64,000 nt of DNA. Source: Eustoma russellianum (taxonomy: Eukaryota; Streptophyta; Magnoliopsida; Gentianales; Gentianaceae). The notes beneath the pieces are model-generated. The model did no database searches. It saw only the letters and a program-made list of their open reading frames with translations, and was not told the origin of the DNA. Shown piece by piece: positions 32,905-46,023 of this stretch (its first letter is position 1; every line of letters starts with the position of its first letter). The translations under genes and the position numbers were made by a program. Location of the stretch: positions 14,929,081 to 14,993,080 of the forward strand of contig AP025045.1 of the NCBI GenBank assembly GCA_036186865.1, read 5' to 3'.

Positions 32905-34130
32905 CTAAGGTGGGTGTGTGCTTAATATATCAGAATATTCTTTTCACCGCATTAAAGTGAGACACCTTAGGTTGACTTTGAAAACGTGCACACATACATA
33001 CACTGAACATGATATCAGGCCTACTAGCAGTAAGATATAGCAAAGAGCCAATCATAGATCTATATAAAGCATTATCAAAATCCTTACCATGTTCATCTTT
33101 ATCTAATTTTGTAGTGACACTCATAGGGGTGGGTGATGGATTTAAGTTCTCAAAATTGAACTTTTTAATCATATCATTTATATATTTAGCTTGGCTTATG
33201 TGGATACTTTTACTCGTTTGTTTAATCTACAAGCCAAGAAAGTAGTTCAATTCGCCAACCATAGACATTTCAAATTCAGATTTCATGCAATTTTCAAAAT
33301 CTTCAACAAATTTATAAGAAGTGGAGCCGAAAATGATGTCATCAACGTAAATTTGAATAATAAGTAAATCTGATTTATCTTGTTTTAAAAATAAAGTACT
33401 ATCTATAGTACCTCTTTTAAAACCATTTTCTAAAAGAAAAGTAGCAAAACCATCATACCATGCTCTAGGTGCTTGCTTTAGACCGTATAGTGCCTTTTTT
33501 AGTTTGTACACGTGATCGGGGTATTTCAAATCTTCAAAGCTGGGTGGTTGTTTCACGTATGCCTCTTCTTGTATGGATCCATTTAAGAATGCACTTTTCA
33601 TGTCCATTTGATAGAGTTTAAAATCTTTCATGCAAGCAATGGCAAGTAAAAGTCGTATAGCTTCTAAACGTGCTACGGTGCAAATGTTTCATCATAATCA
33701 ATTCCTTCTTCTTGATTATAGCCTTGTGCCACAACTCTAGCTTTATTTCTAACAACTTTTCCTTCTTCATTCATTTTATTTCTAAACACCCACTTTGTGC
33801 CTATTATGGTCATATCTTGTGGTCGTGGCACTAAATCCCATACGTCATTTCTAACAAATTGATTAAGTTCTTCATACATGGCATCAATCCAAGAAGAATC
33901 ACTCAAAGCATCATGCACATTTTTGGGTTCGATTTCGGAAATCATAGCATGAAATTGATTTATTTCATTCGAAGTTATTCTTCTACGTGGTCGCACACTG
34001 CGAGTGATATCGCCTTTAATGAGATCATGTGGGTGATCTCTATGCCATCTTGGTTGATTATTTTCTACGTTCTCATGCATTTCTAGTGTATCATGCATAT
34101 CATGCGTGCCATCATCATCATTCAGCACGG
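32905..34130 (-). pseudogene. C1 reverse transcriptase (RNase H deleted)
   Basis: Minus-strand copia RT in three pieces. N-terminal: SSWIDAMYEELNQF, GTKWVFRNKMNEEGK, ARVVAQGYNQEEGIDY (34128-33673). Palm: YQMDMKSAFLNG, LYGLKQAPRAWYD and the catalytic IYVDDIIFGS (33631-33227). C-terminal: SMIGSLLYLTASRPDIMFSV (33172-32930). Both RT Asp motifs are intact. A stop replaces Arg in the RIF-YIKHTPTLG segment at the left end. Beyond it about 550 bp including all of RNase H are missing compared with C2. Confidence 0.9.
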
Positions 34131-34182
34131 GTTTTAATTCGAAATCATCGTCATATTCTTTATCTTTATCAATATCAGCAAA

Positions 34183-35471
34183 TTAATTAAATTTCACATG
34201 GATGGATTCTAGAATTTGTCTAGTGAGAGGATCATAACATCTATATGCTTTTGAATTCACAGAATATCCAAAAAAGATGCATTCAATTGATTTAGATTCA
34301 AACTTATCCAAATTATCTTTCGTATTTAACACAAAGCATTTACAACCATACACACGAAAATAGTCAATTTTAGGCATGCGATCATTTAATATCTCATAAG
34401 GCGTCTTATTTATTTTCTTTCTAATTGACAAGCGATTTATTATGTAGCATGCACAGTTTACGGCTTCCGTCCACAAAAATCTAGGCAATTTTTTCTCGCA
34501 CAACATAGTTCGAGCAATTTCTTGTAATGTCCTATTATTTCTTTCTACTACTCCATTTAATTGTGGAGTTCTAGGTGGCAAAAACTCGTGTTTAATTCCT
34601 TTTTTTTGCAAAATGAAATCATGTCCTTGTTTTTAAATTCACCACCTCTATCGTTTCTTATGCTTTTCACATTGACACCATATTGATTTTCAAGTTGTTT
34701 TATTAGTTTCGCAATCTCAATGGCACTATCATCCTTATGTGCAAGAAATAAAGTCCAAGTATAACGAGAAAAATCATCAACAATCACACAAGCATAATGA
34801 CGTCCACCGAGACTCATAGTGCGACTAGGACCAAACAAATCAATATGTAATAATTCTAAAACTCTAGTCGTGCTTATTTCATTTTTAGGTTTAAGTGACT
34901 CGCGTATTTGTTTGCCTTTTATGCAAGATTCACACAACTGAAAGTTGTCTAAATCAACTGTAGGCAATCCTCGTATTAGGTTCTTTCGCTGGAGTTTTTC
35001 AAGTGTAGAAATGCCTATATGTCCTAAACGTCTATGCCACAAATTTACGTTAGGTTCATTTGACATGAAACACTTAACATTAGCGTCTACCATATCATCC
35101 ATAGAAAGTGTAAAGATGTTTCCTTCCCGTTTTCCTTTTAGCACTACTTCTCTATTTTTATTTATGATATTGCAATAGAGATGAGTAAAGCACACATCGA
35201 AACCATTATCAATAAGTTGTGAAATTCTAAGAAGATTATAAGATAAGTTGCTTACCAAAAAAACGTTGGAGATTTGAAGGGTGTTTGGGTTTCCAATTGT
35301 ACCTTTTCCGATGATCTTGCCTTCATTGTTGTCTCCAAAGGTCACGGATCCGCCTTTTGTGACCTTCTTCAATTTAATGAACAAGCTCGGGTCACCCGTC
35401 ATGTGCCTCGAGCAACCACTGTCAAGGAACCACTTGATAGATGTATCTTTTGATGTGTGGGTTCCTTGCAA
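34183..35471 (-). pseudogene. C1 protease, GAG-preintegrase and integrase (broken)
   Basis: Minus strand. The protease motif WFLDSGCSRHMTG has its catalytic Asp (codon at 35421-35423). Then LWHRRLGHIG and the CESCIKGKQ zinc region lead to the integrase core: LLHIDLFGPSRTMSLGG, RNDRGGEF, and after a frameshift in a run of A (plus-strand T-run about 34598-34606) the PQLNGVVERNNRTLQ segment with the Glu. All three acidic core residues look present. Confidence 0.9.
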
Positions 35472-35479
35472 TGTACAAA

Positions 35480-37208
35480 AGTGATTTAGGTACCCTTTTA
35501 ATTTTGGGTCCTTACGAGTTAGTTACTCACCTCTTAGTAAAAGTACCTTTCGGTACCCATACTTGGGTGATCATTCTCGGTCTAGCAAATGGCAAGAATG
35601 TAGATCAAGGTGCAATGTAGTAGACATGTGGTGAGTGCACTTTGGGCCTTTGGCCAAGAACTCTTTTATACTCATTATATGGAGGACATTTTTGATATGT
35701 CCTTGTGTTGGTGTGCGTAGTGCATGATCTAGATGGATGAAATGAATGTCGTGTATGCATCACTTGTTGCTTCTCATATCTATATGGCACAAAATTATAT
35801 TTCGCATGATATGAACAAGAAGCATGACGAGGTGAGGGGAAAGGGGGTCTTTGCGTCATCTTAGACGCCGTATTTGCTTTTGGAGTGTCGACTTTCTTAG
35901 ACAATACAAACTTGGTTGGTTTAATGGATACTTCATTTGTTTCAATGTATCCTAATCCCGTTTTATCACTATCATGCTTTTTGATAAAATAATACGATCT
36001 AGCATGTTAGATCCTGTATCAAACTGTTTCATCATTTTCTCTAAGTCCGTATTCCTTGATTTCAAATTTGAAATCTCGGATTTCATTTCCTTATTTTACA
36101 TGGTCAATGATGAGATCTCTATCTTTAATGCATTAATGATGCATAACGACTCTTCTTTTGAATCGTTTAATTGAGCGATAAGATTCTCGTTAGAAGATTC
36201 TAACAGCTTCTTGCCTTCAATTAATCGCTTCTTTTCTTTCGCGAGAGTCTTAGTAAATTTATGCAATTCTAAGTACTGACTAAAAAGATCACCATAGAAG
36301 GCTCAGAATCAGAATCAGAGTCAGATGATGCCTCATTTGATGCTTTGGACACAAAGCATACTTGTATAGTCTCCTCTTCTGTCTCAGTCTCGGAATCAGA
36401 TGTATCACTCCAAGTGGAGGCCTTGAGAGCTCTTTTCCTTTGCTTAGGTTCTGAGACGAGTCTATTCTTGTTCCGTTCCTTGTCAGGGTGTTTGTTTGTT
36501 TGCTTGTTCTTATTAGGGCAGTCATATGATAGATGTCCAATTTTACCGCATTCGTAACATTTAACATACTTGTCATTTGTCTTGTTCTTATTTCTTTTAG
36601 TCGAAGTAGCCTTAGTTTTGTTTCTAAATGACTTTCTCATGAATTTTCTTAAGCCTTTAGCCAATAAAATTAAGTTATCGTTATCTGATTCAGAATCACT
36701 ATCATCTACGTGATTGGAAGAAGTAGAGACGTATTCATTCGATTTAAATGCAATAGTCTTACCTTGTTTTGATGATGATTCCGATTTCCTTATGGCGAGT
36801 TTGTTCTCATATACCTTAAGTGATCCAATTAGCTCTTCCATCTTAATCGATTTAGTTTCTTTGCTTTCTTCTATGGCCGTTACTTTAGGGTCTCACTCGG
36901 ATGGAAGGCTTCGAAGACCTTTTGTACCTTTTCCTGCATAGTAAAGGCTTTGCCAACAGACTCAAGAGAATTGTAAATGTTAGTCAAGCGAAGATCCATA
37001 TCAATGATAGATTCATTTGGCAATAATTTAAATGACTCGAGTTGGACATAAACATGTTAATCTTGGACTCTTTTACTTCACTAGTGCCTTCGTGTTTCAT
37101 TTCGAAAATTCTCCATATTTCTTGAGCACTAGAACAATTTGAAACATAGATAGATTCACTTTTACTTAGTACATTTAGAAGTAGTTGCATGGCCCTAGCG
37201 TTCTTGGT
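35480..37208 (-). pseudogene. C1 gag (5' end deleted, broken)
   Basis: Minus-strand gag. The right piece (37208-36984) has ARAMQLLLNVLSKSE and SSAQEIWRIFEMKHEG. The middle (36841-36269) has the zinc knuckle CYECGKIGHLSYDC and an acidic Ser/Asp/Glu-rich stretch. A coiled-coil-like section and a basic His/Tyr/Arg region continue to 35605. The first 90 or so codons present in C2 are missing, and gag fuses directly to LTR sequence at 37208/37209. Confidence 0.85.
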
Positions 37209-39651
37209 CAGATTAAAATTCAACCTCTAACCCCTTGAAAAATCGTTAGTGGTCAGATTGCGCAAATCTGCCAGAAACGGTAGTCTGATTTGAAAACTTT
37301 ATTCCTATTTAACCGTAACTCCAACTGCTCTGAAATTTTAATGACTAACCTCTTATTAGTTTTAATTAATTGGGTTGAAACAGTTTTGAAAACTTCTTTT
37401 GGGAAGTTAGTCAAATACGTTCAAAGTTTCAACCTTTGCAAGCCTGAAAATCAGACTGCACTAGTCTCAAAACTTTAGACGTTTGAATGACTTATCCTTG
37501 TCCAAAAGGGTTGAAACTTATGCCAAATTAACCTTAAGACGTGTGGCTATGATTTTGGAAAGTTTCGTGATTTTTACAATTCGTTTACTATTTTTACCAA
37601 CGTGATTAAAAACGATAAACAGTGCTGAAACTGAAAGTAAGTGCTGAAAGTAAATAACACTAGGAATTTTATACTGGTTCGGTTAAAACAACCTACTCTA
37701 GTATTCGAGGACACCTTTCTCGGTTAGCACTAATCACAAAACACAAAATAACACCTTACCACAGGGTTGATGGAGTTACACACCAACTCCAATCTTTTAC
37801 AAACCTTGTATGTGAATACAATGATCACGAAAACCACCACCTTGCAAGTGCAAGATTGATCACACCTTGATCAATCTTTTACAACAATAAAGATAATATG
37901 TGGTGGTCTATATGAAGCCTATTAAAATATATGAATATGAGTACAATAGGCTTTTAGAGAGAAAAAAGAAAAAAGTGTAGAGAGAAGAGGCTAGAAAAAC
38001 GTTTTTGATCCTTCAATTTGCCAGACTTGTTCTTGTCTTTTGTTTGCTCTCTTCTTTCCTTTTTATCACCATATGGCCGCCCCCGTTAGCCTTTTTATTC
38101 CTCTTGAAAATTGTCTTCTAACTCCTTAGAAGAGTGTATTGCATCGTTGTGACATGTCCTTGTTTACTTGGCAACTCCTCATTGGATGATCATTAAGTTC
38201 TTGCTTACTTGGCACTCATTGATTGGATGGAAGTTTTCATCATTTGATGACTAGATAAATCTAAAATTAAACCTCAAAAAGCATGTGCCAATTAGTCATA
38301 AACTTATTATCATAAATCACATAATCATCTTACATAATTATCAAGACAACTTTCTCCAACTTGCCATGCAAAAATCGGCCATTTACTTCCTTCACATGCT
38401 GAAATTTCAGCATGTGTAACATTTGTATTTTATTCAAAATGTTGCCAAGTTTACTTTGGTTTATTTCTTGAAAATAAAGAAGAAATCAATCATCATTTAG
38501 TACACAATATTTCTACCAATTTTGGATTAAACTTAGTCACCAAGTAGGCCATAAAATCGGCAAAATTCTTTTCTACACATGCTGAATTTTTTAGCATGTG
38601 TGATATTTGAAGATATCACATTATTAATTTCATAATATATTCAAAACACTTCCATACTATCTCTCAATTAATCCACATAATTCAAGATAGCAAAATATGG
38701 CTCATTTAGTGTAGAAAATCGGCCAGCCATATACTACACATGCTGAATTTTTAGCATGTGTCACAAATGTGACAAGATTTGAAATGTTACCTTTTGTAGT
38801 TCCTTTCTTTAGGTCACCAACATTGCATGCTTCATTCTTGGCCAATCAAGATGCCAACAAAGCTCCACATATGCTCCAACATGATGATTTAGGCGTGTGA
38901 TGAAGATTGTGCATGTGCTGAATTTTATTTTTGCAAACTTTGTAAAATAGTGCACATATAATTATACACACATGGTATATTCCAATCAGCACTTAATTAA
39001 TTTTTCTAGAACACATTAGAATGTATGAAGTATGTAAAAAGTGTCTAGATACATGTTATATGCCATGCCAAAAATGTTCCATGTGTCATGTACGTAGAAA
39101 ACCGAATTTTCGACGTTTATCGATTACCCGATTTTTCTCTAATTAAATTCCAATTTTTTGCACATGTTATATATATTATGTTACACATAATATACATAAA
39201 TTAAACTTTAATATTCAGCACTTAGGCTGATCTAAAGTGGCGCCTAACCATGTGACAAAATTGAAATTGGAATTTCCACAATTATGCCTTAATTGAGAGT
39301 TATTTGTGTGTGCCAAAATGGAATGATTTTATGGCTTCACATACCATGTAAGCCATGAAATTTGTGGCCATGTTTTAAGTGTAGTGGCTGGCCATCTATT
39401 TGTAGCAAGTACGTGACACGTTGGCGAAGTTTCGGTATTCACCCGATACGACAATTTTCGGTTTAGAACCTGTTAACGTGTCGTAATAAATTTGTCATCA
39501 CCATGACTTATATCATATGATATAATACCTGAATATACTCATAAATATGAGTTAAGTATAGTGGTGTGACGTTAACGTACGTACGTAAAATATACGACGT
39601 GTCGGTAGTACGTTGGAATATACGTGTATGTTCCTTTTTCAAAAAAAAATC

Positions 39652-39686
<35 letters not shown>

Positions 39687-40047
39687 TAAGTGGCTTGAAG
39701 GAGGGAGTGGAAGACTTTTCTTTCTTCAACTTGCTGCCTTTGTGCCTTTTCCAAATATGGCTTCCTTTAATGAACTACTTAGTTTAATTAACTAAGTACT
39801 TCACTTAATGAACTAGTTTAGTTCATTAATGATGACACCTGAAAATTGTTCAAACACAACAAATGCTTGCCATTTGATGTAAGGTTTAAAGCTTCATGTC
39901 TCGTTAGTACGGCAACAATATATATGAACTATATAAGGCAAGTTTTATGCAAAAACGTGTCGTGTCATAAAACATGTCATGCATTTCTTTAATACACGTT
40001 ATTTAAATCTTGCATTTTGAAATCACTCAAACCCCTTTTTCTCTACA
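37209..40047 (-). repeat. C1 5' LTR, sense 3' end deleted
   Basis: Matches the 3' LTR from its counterpart near 17102 onward. The last 220 or so bp of the LTR (minus sense), the PBS and the gag start are lost in one deletion. It has palindromes at 38393-38416, 38575-38601 and 38736-38760, (TA)n at 39653-39685 and the 25-bp palindrome at 39805-39829. It ends CTCTACA at 40047. Confidence 0.9.
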
Positions 40048-40311
40048 AGTTTTCAAAAGGAGACTCAGAACGCAAGAAAGAAAGGCTAGATCTTGTGCAC
40101 ATGGACGTGTTGATGCCAGCCCCTATTCAATCACAAGGAGGTTCAAGATAGTATGTGACATTCATTGACAATTCCACTCGAAATGTATGGGTGTATTTCC
40201 TTAAACATAAATCCAAAGTATTTGAAGGTTTTAAGAAGTGGAAGGCAGAGGTCGAGAATAAAACAGGCTGAAAATTGAAGTGCTTGAGGGCAAAACCGAG
40301 AGAGCTGATGT
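40048..40311 (+). pseudogene. Copia integrase fragment, 3' half of split element
   Basis: Start of a copia integrase core: RLDLVHMDV, then YVTFIDNSTRNVWVYFLKHKSKVFEGFKKWKAEVENKTG, then a KLKCLR-like segment, with several stops (for example after GGSR). It continues in the same frame from 16879, although the halves are now 23 kb apart. It is cut at 40312 by the terminus of LTR D. Confidence 0.85.
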
Positions 40312-41699
40312 AGCGCCCCGCCCTAGACCCTTAACTCTTTGGCCTTGGAACGATTCACCCATCGTACTCTGTTACGAGGCATCGATACCATTCGCATGCA
40401 TGCTGACATAAACATGGATCAAAATAGCAGAAGCATCATAAATATAAACGAGTACAATCAACATACATCAATACATCATAACTAAATCCGTACAAGTCAT
40501 AAGTGTCGTCAATACAAATGATGATAATTACATGGTCGAAATAATCATAAGTACATATCATCGGGGCCTTCTACGATCTCGGCTCGTCCTCTATAAAGCC
40601 CAAGTGATGCTCATGGTGATCTGCATGATGATAAAAAATATGGTATGTGTGATAATAAATTTCCCAACAAGTAGTCCATCAGGGTTTGTCATGTGGATCA
40701 TGCATGGGAGACGGGGTGATAAAATAATTATATGCGTAAATAATAAGCATAACACATCTCCATTCTCAAATAAAGTAACATGCCGTACATGTAATCGTAA
40801 ATATAACGTATTCACATAAAAAGCAACATAACAAAATCATATAAAGTGCGTAAAGCAACGTCACTACATTCACATATCTAGGTTCCACATGAATCCAACC
40901 CTATCTGATTCATTATTATTTTCTAATCCATACCTTATGCTAAGGTCATAAATTCTCATATTAACATAAAGCCCACTTTAATACAAAAGCCCCTCTTTGG
41001 TCCATTCTGCCTACCATAGGCTCATGGATCATAATGATGGGTTCTGGATTTCATGGCATGTGGTTTTTAAAATGCATAACATGGTTCGTGTTTCGTAAAA
41101 CATTTCAAACCATGTCATTTTTGTAAACGTTAATAATATATTTTTTCCATAAATATTCGTAACATGATTTTTCATAACTTGCATAAACATGACATGGCAC
41201 TTTCATACTTGGCTATAGCCCTTTCATAATTTAAGAACGATAACACACGATATACCGATTGATTCCCCATGTAGTCACATATATAAGTATGATTCTCAAT
41301 ATTTCAAACGTGGTGTTACATCATATGTATATAGATCTAACGGTGACATGGATAGGGCGGAGATCCCTTATCCTAGACAAGATGTTACCCTCAGCCAAAA
41401 AGGATCGGGTACATATATGTCTATGACACCAACCTACTTAGGTGCCAGAGCCTTTTGGCGCTTCGGTCATCGATAACATACTATATGCCCATGACAACCA
41501 CCACTCTGGTCCCGATGCCATGACAGCGCTCTAATACATAACATATCATCATATAACATAACATTTGTCATCGGAATCAATCGTCTCGTGGTATGGTTTG
41601 TTACGCGTAAAACATTTTAAACCATATCGTGCGATAAAAACATTTTGTTTCAAAAAATTGTTCATGTGTTCAATGCATGTAGACTTGGTTTTGGGGTCA

Positions 41700-42996
41700 T
41701 GATGAGGCTCAAGAGCCTCCTCAAGATAATCTTGCACAAGGACCCCCCAACGAGACACATATGGGTCCTTTTACAAGAAGCCAAGCGAGACGACTAGATT
41801 TTGACACTGTGGCTTTCTTGACAAGGCATGTGCAAAAGATGCCAACACATGGTGGGCAGCATTGGGTGCTCATCTTTGAGGCCCTGATTTGATTATCCTT
41901 GAGTCTATTGATGTAAGGGTTGGTGGGAGGGCAGGATGGTCATTTCATGCGTTGTCGTCATAGTATCGAGTCTAGTTGTTTGAGTTGTCTTTATTTTGGG
42001 TCTAGTATATTTGATAGCGTCTTTTTAATGTGTTTCTAGTTCTAATGGCTGTGTTTGAGTGTTTCCTAAGGAGGCAAGGCTAAATAAGAAAAGTGGCTTG
42101 AAGAGTCCCTATTTTTAAGGAAGGCAGCCGGACACCAGTCGGTGTTTTGGATGCTCAGGTAGGAGTATTGATCCAATTTGATTCAAACCACTTGGAGGTC
42201 TCAATTTGGGACGATTTTCATGCTTTACACTTTCGCTAATTCGGGCTACAAGATGGACCGAAATCAGGTGCAAGTTGGGAGTCCAGAACGGAAAGTACTG
42301 AAGTTCACTGGATGGATGCCTAATCTTTAGAGGCCCGTATCTCTGTCAAGGAGAGTCCAAATGAGGTGATTCAAGAGCCCAAATTAAACGAAATTTCGTG
42401 ATTTACAATTTTTCTGCAGAGTATAAACCCTAATTCGGTGTCTCAAAGCGGCTATAAGCCAGTAACCGATAGGGTGTAATTCCAGAGCGAGATTTTAGGG
42501 ATTTGAGTTATGTAATCTTCCTTGATTAGCTTTGACTTATCTTTTATGTAAATTTGATTTAGCTTGATAGGTAGTGATCTTAGGACTTTGATTGATTAGT
42601 TAAATTTTAGGAATACCAAAATATAGCATTATATTAGGTTCAAAAACGCAGCACATGAAAGAGAGTTTTCCAGAATTTTTCAATTTGAGAATTGAGGAAA
42701 GAATTTCGGCAGCCTTGTGCTCCCTTTATTCTTGTGTTTTTCCTTTGGTTTTTACAAACTAAAATCAAGGCTAGATCCAATCAAGGTTTGAGAAAACCTA
42801 GTTGGTGAATCACAATCCAAGGATACAGAACGACGTGTTGGATTGTGAGATTTGAATTGCTCAACGTAGACGTTGTTGACTTCTCTTGTCCAAGAAGGTG
42901 GTGTTTGCACCATTGTCCCACGCGAGGGTTGATCAAAGGTGTCTTTTGGAGTTGAAAGAAGAGATCGTCATTTCCATACGATCCAAGATCGTATCA
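41700..42996 (+). repeat. Element E 5' LTR
   Basis: 1297 bp, TGATGAGGCTC...GATCGTATCA. The first 190 or so bp hold an open frame for the C-terminal pol extension (with a GPFTRSQARRL motif) ending at the TGA near 41889. The rest is non-coding. Confidence 0.95.
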
Positions 42997-42999
42997 AAG

Positions 43000-43011
43000 T
43001 GGTATCAGAGC
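43000..43011 (+). other. Primer-binding site of element E
   Basis: TGGTATCAGAGC three bases after the 5' LTR end; exact match to the common plant tRNA-iMet primer site. Confidence 0.93.
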
Positions 43012-44406
43012 AAAGGTTTCTTCTTTATGACTCACATATCCTTTATTGACTTGTGTTTTTTCCTTGCTATCTTCATCATTTTTTATAAACGGTCATACTC
43101 CATCTCTGTTCTTTTGTTTCCTCAAATCCATTTATCATCTTATTCAAAAAAAATCAAAAGTTCCTACCTTTTTTTGCTTCAAGTCACGTTGGTGTCCATG
43201 TGGTCAGTGCGAGTCACAAGTGCAAAGTTGGCCCCTTTTTTTCACATAGTTTTGTTCTTAACCTTTAAAGATCAAATCTTTACACACACTTAACAATAGG
43301 GTCATTGTGTTAGGACTTAAATTCAGCTATAACATATAAATCTAGTCCATTGCTTAAAGGTGCTACCTAGTGTCACTCGTAAATCTTGTTGCTAACGAAG
43401 CTTTTAGTTGATTTTAGACTTGTGTGACTTGATTGCGTTGTTGCTTGGTATGTGTTGCAATTTTCTCGTATCCAAGGCATCATCTTCAAGCCAAACCAAG
43501 CCCCAAAAGGCCATATCTCGGAGACAAAAAATAAAAAAAAATCCTATCTTTTGCTTAAATCAACCTACTGCCTCCTCCATGCACATGCACCACATGTTAT
43601 TTTAACTTTTGCTTGGAATTTTTTTCTTCCTTGATTCACGGTATATTCATTTGGTTATTTAAAAACAAAAAAGAAACAAAAAAAAGAAGGCTCGGACAGC
43701 GCGAGGAAAAAAAAGAAAAAAAAGGGGTTCGGACAATGCAAAAAAAAGGAGCAAAATCCAAGTTTTGAAAGAAAGTTGTCAAATTTGCTTGATTCTTAGA
43801 ATCCGAGGCATGCATATATATATTTCAAGAATTTGAGGCACACGATGAGATTTGAAAGATAGTTGTCAAATTGACTTTATATCAAGAATTCCAAAGTTCA
43901 CTCAAATCCAACATTTGCTTCAAATTACACCTTATTTCATTGTCTTGGAACTTGGATATTTGTGTATTGCAATTGACCAACAACTTTGTAATTAATTTGC
44001 ATAAGGATAAGCTCAACTAAAGATTGCCCAGGGAAACCCTTAGTTTTCTTTGGCTCAGCCTTTGACATAATTTTTGGTCTCATTTTTTCCTTGATTCTTA
44101 GAAGATTAAGTGTGTTAAATTGTCTTGTTCTTGGCTTGATACCTTGCTTATTAGTTGCTGAAATTTGGATGACACGTTGGAGAAAAAGGTGCAATTGATC
44201 ATCGGATTGTGTTAGCCACTTGAGAAGCTTGATTTGGTTGTATCTAGCCCAAGATTGACCGAGGAAAGCGCAAACTTGAGTGACTATACAAGGGCGAGAA
44301 AGGAACATACACTTTGATTTTTGTTTTCACTAACGTAACGAGATCTCTTTTGTCTTTGTGTTAGTCTTTCTTTTCTTGTTTTCTTTATTTCATTTTAGGA
44401 GAAAAT
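43012..44406 (+). other. Element E leader
   Basis: Long 1.4-kb untranslated leader. It includes an A/G-rich tract (43661-43760) with two TCGGACA-plus-poly(A) units, and two copies of a TTGAAAG-AGTTGTCAAATT phrase (about 43765 and 43852). Short ORFs here lack family features. Polypyrimidine and poly(A)-rich sequence dominates. Confidence 0.75.
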
Positions 44407-45556
44407 ATGTCGTCAATCAATGCCGTGGCGGAAGAGACGAGGGTTGAAGTGTCTCTTGAAAAGGTACTGGAGAAGCTACAAGAAATCTCTAGCAAGGTTG
44501 AGGAGTTGGACCGAAGGACTTCCAGCCAAAACTCGGCACACGCGCATTTAAACAGCCATAGACAAACCTCGCGTGGAGGAGAGGCTAGAGGATCCGTCGC
44601 CATGGGAAGTCGAGGACGGTCAGATCGAGGGAAAGCGCCCATGAGACATCGTGAACTGAGAGAAGAATATCGACCACAAGATTTTTACAAGGAAGAGATA
44701 GATGAGGCACAACCTTGGCCCCAAGGCCGAGTGCAAGCAAGCAGAGCGCCACCGCAAGAGGATGATTTTCTCAAAACCAAGATGAACATTCCTTCCTTTT
44801 ACGGTAAGAGTGATCCCGAAGCATACCTTGAGTGGGAGAAGAAGGTCGATCTTATTTATTCATGCACAAACTACTCCGAATGGCAAAAGGTACGTTATGC
44901 TAGCATTGAATTCATGGAATATGCATTAATTTGGTGGGATCAATTCAAAATATAAGAAGAAGAACCATGAGAGATCCGATTTACACTTGGGATGAAATGA
45001 AATACGAAATGAGAAAAAAATTATTCTTGAGTCATATGAACGTACTTTACATCAAAGATTGCAGGGACTCACACAGGGGTCTAAAAGTGTTGATGAATAT
45101 TTTAAAGAACTTGAAATCTTAATGATAAGAACCAACACAATAGATTCCGACGAGGCAACTATGGTGCGATTTTTAGGAGGACTAAACAGGAAGATTGGCT
45201 TCCAGCTTGAGCTAACGAACTATGTAGATCTGGACTCTATGGTACACAAAGCTCAACGGATCGAAAGACAATTAAAGGTACGTTCTTCAGCTAGTGGTTA
45301 CGGTTTTAGAACTAATGTGTCTTCTTCCCCTAGAATGCAGCCTAGGTCGAATCCTAGTGGGGGAAACAGCTGGCCAACCATAACCATGCCCACCCGAGGA
45401 CCAAATCAAGCTCCAAGCAAGACAAATCCCTCTTCAGCAGGTGGTGATAAAGGAAAGAATCGGGCAGGAGAGAACAAAGCAGGAAATCCAACCCCTAGAT
45501 TCCGGGATATTCAATGATTCAAATGCCAAGGTAGGGGCCATTATGCGAGAGAATGC
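44407..45556 (+). pseudogene. Element E gag (broken)
   Basis: Gag precursor from the ATG at 44407. A predicted coiled-coil-like N-terminus (SLEKVLEKLQEISSKVEELDRR) and an Arg-rich region precede the capsid core (FYGKSDPEAYLEWEKKVDLIY, then after breaks KSVDEYFKELEILM and MVRFLGGLNRKIG). A TAA at 44953-44955 and a frameshift near 45020 break the core. The zinc knuckle at 45515-45556 has lost its first Cys to TGA (45515-45517), leaving FKCQGRGHYAREC. The ATG choice rests on its position at the start of the long open stretch. Confidence 0.88.
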
Positions 45557-45574
45557 CCTAATCCCAAGAAGATC

Positions 45575-46023
45575 ATGTACCTAGACGATACGCAAGAGTA
45601 CTACACTGATGAAAGTGAGGAGGAAAAACCTAAGTCCGAGGAGGAAGATGAAGTGGTCAGTGAAGAAGAGATCAAGGAAGAAGAGGGCACTTACAAGGAC
45701 TTCTTAGTGGTCAGAAAAATCTTGAGCGCCCATGTAAAGGAAGAAGAAGAGGCCATACAGCGAGAGAACATCTTCCACATTCACTGCATGGTGAAAGGTA
45801 AGTGTTGTACCTTGATTATTGATAGCGGATCTTGTGCTAATGTTGCTAGCGTAGAACTGGTTAGGAAACTTGATTTGCCTTTGATTGATCACCCCCACCC
45901 GTATAGGCTATCTTGGTTGAATGATTGTGGAGAATTAAGTGTGTCCAAACAAGTTATGCTTTCTTTTCTATCGGTGGTTACAAAGATGAGATTTTGTGTG
46001 ATGTTGTACCTATGCATGCTAGT
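45575..46023 (+). pseudogene. Element E protease and acidic linker (frameshifted)
   Basis: A Glu-rich linker (about 45610-45760) is followed by the aspartic protease with LIIDSGSCANVAS; the catalytic Asp codon is 45821-45823. The frame is lost near 45950 and picked up in another frame, where ILGRPWKFDKHVTYDGR (the typical LLGRPW protease end) is encoded at about 46028. Confidence 0.85.

Larger units (their letters stand above)
16880..40047 (-). mobile_element. SIRE-type copia element C1, split by gypsy B
   Basis: Minus-strand copia element. Its 3' LTR is 16880-19577 plus 32218-32658, its internal region 32659-37208, and its 5' LTR 37209-40047. Both outer ends have intact-looking termini (TGTAGG at 16880, CTCTACA at 40047). 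It sits inside another copia reading frame, which resumes in frame on the far side. It lacks RNase H, the gag start, the primer-binding site and the end of the 5' LTR. Motifs such as ELLHIDLFGPSRTMSLGG place it near the SIRE/Maximus lineage (inferred). No 5-bp target duplication is visible. Confidence 0.88.

Noticed and set aside
41549..41758. Minus-strand ORF over the LTR D / element E junction
   Set aside because: Spans an insertion boundary and is antisense to the LTR-encoded pol tail.
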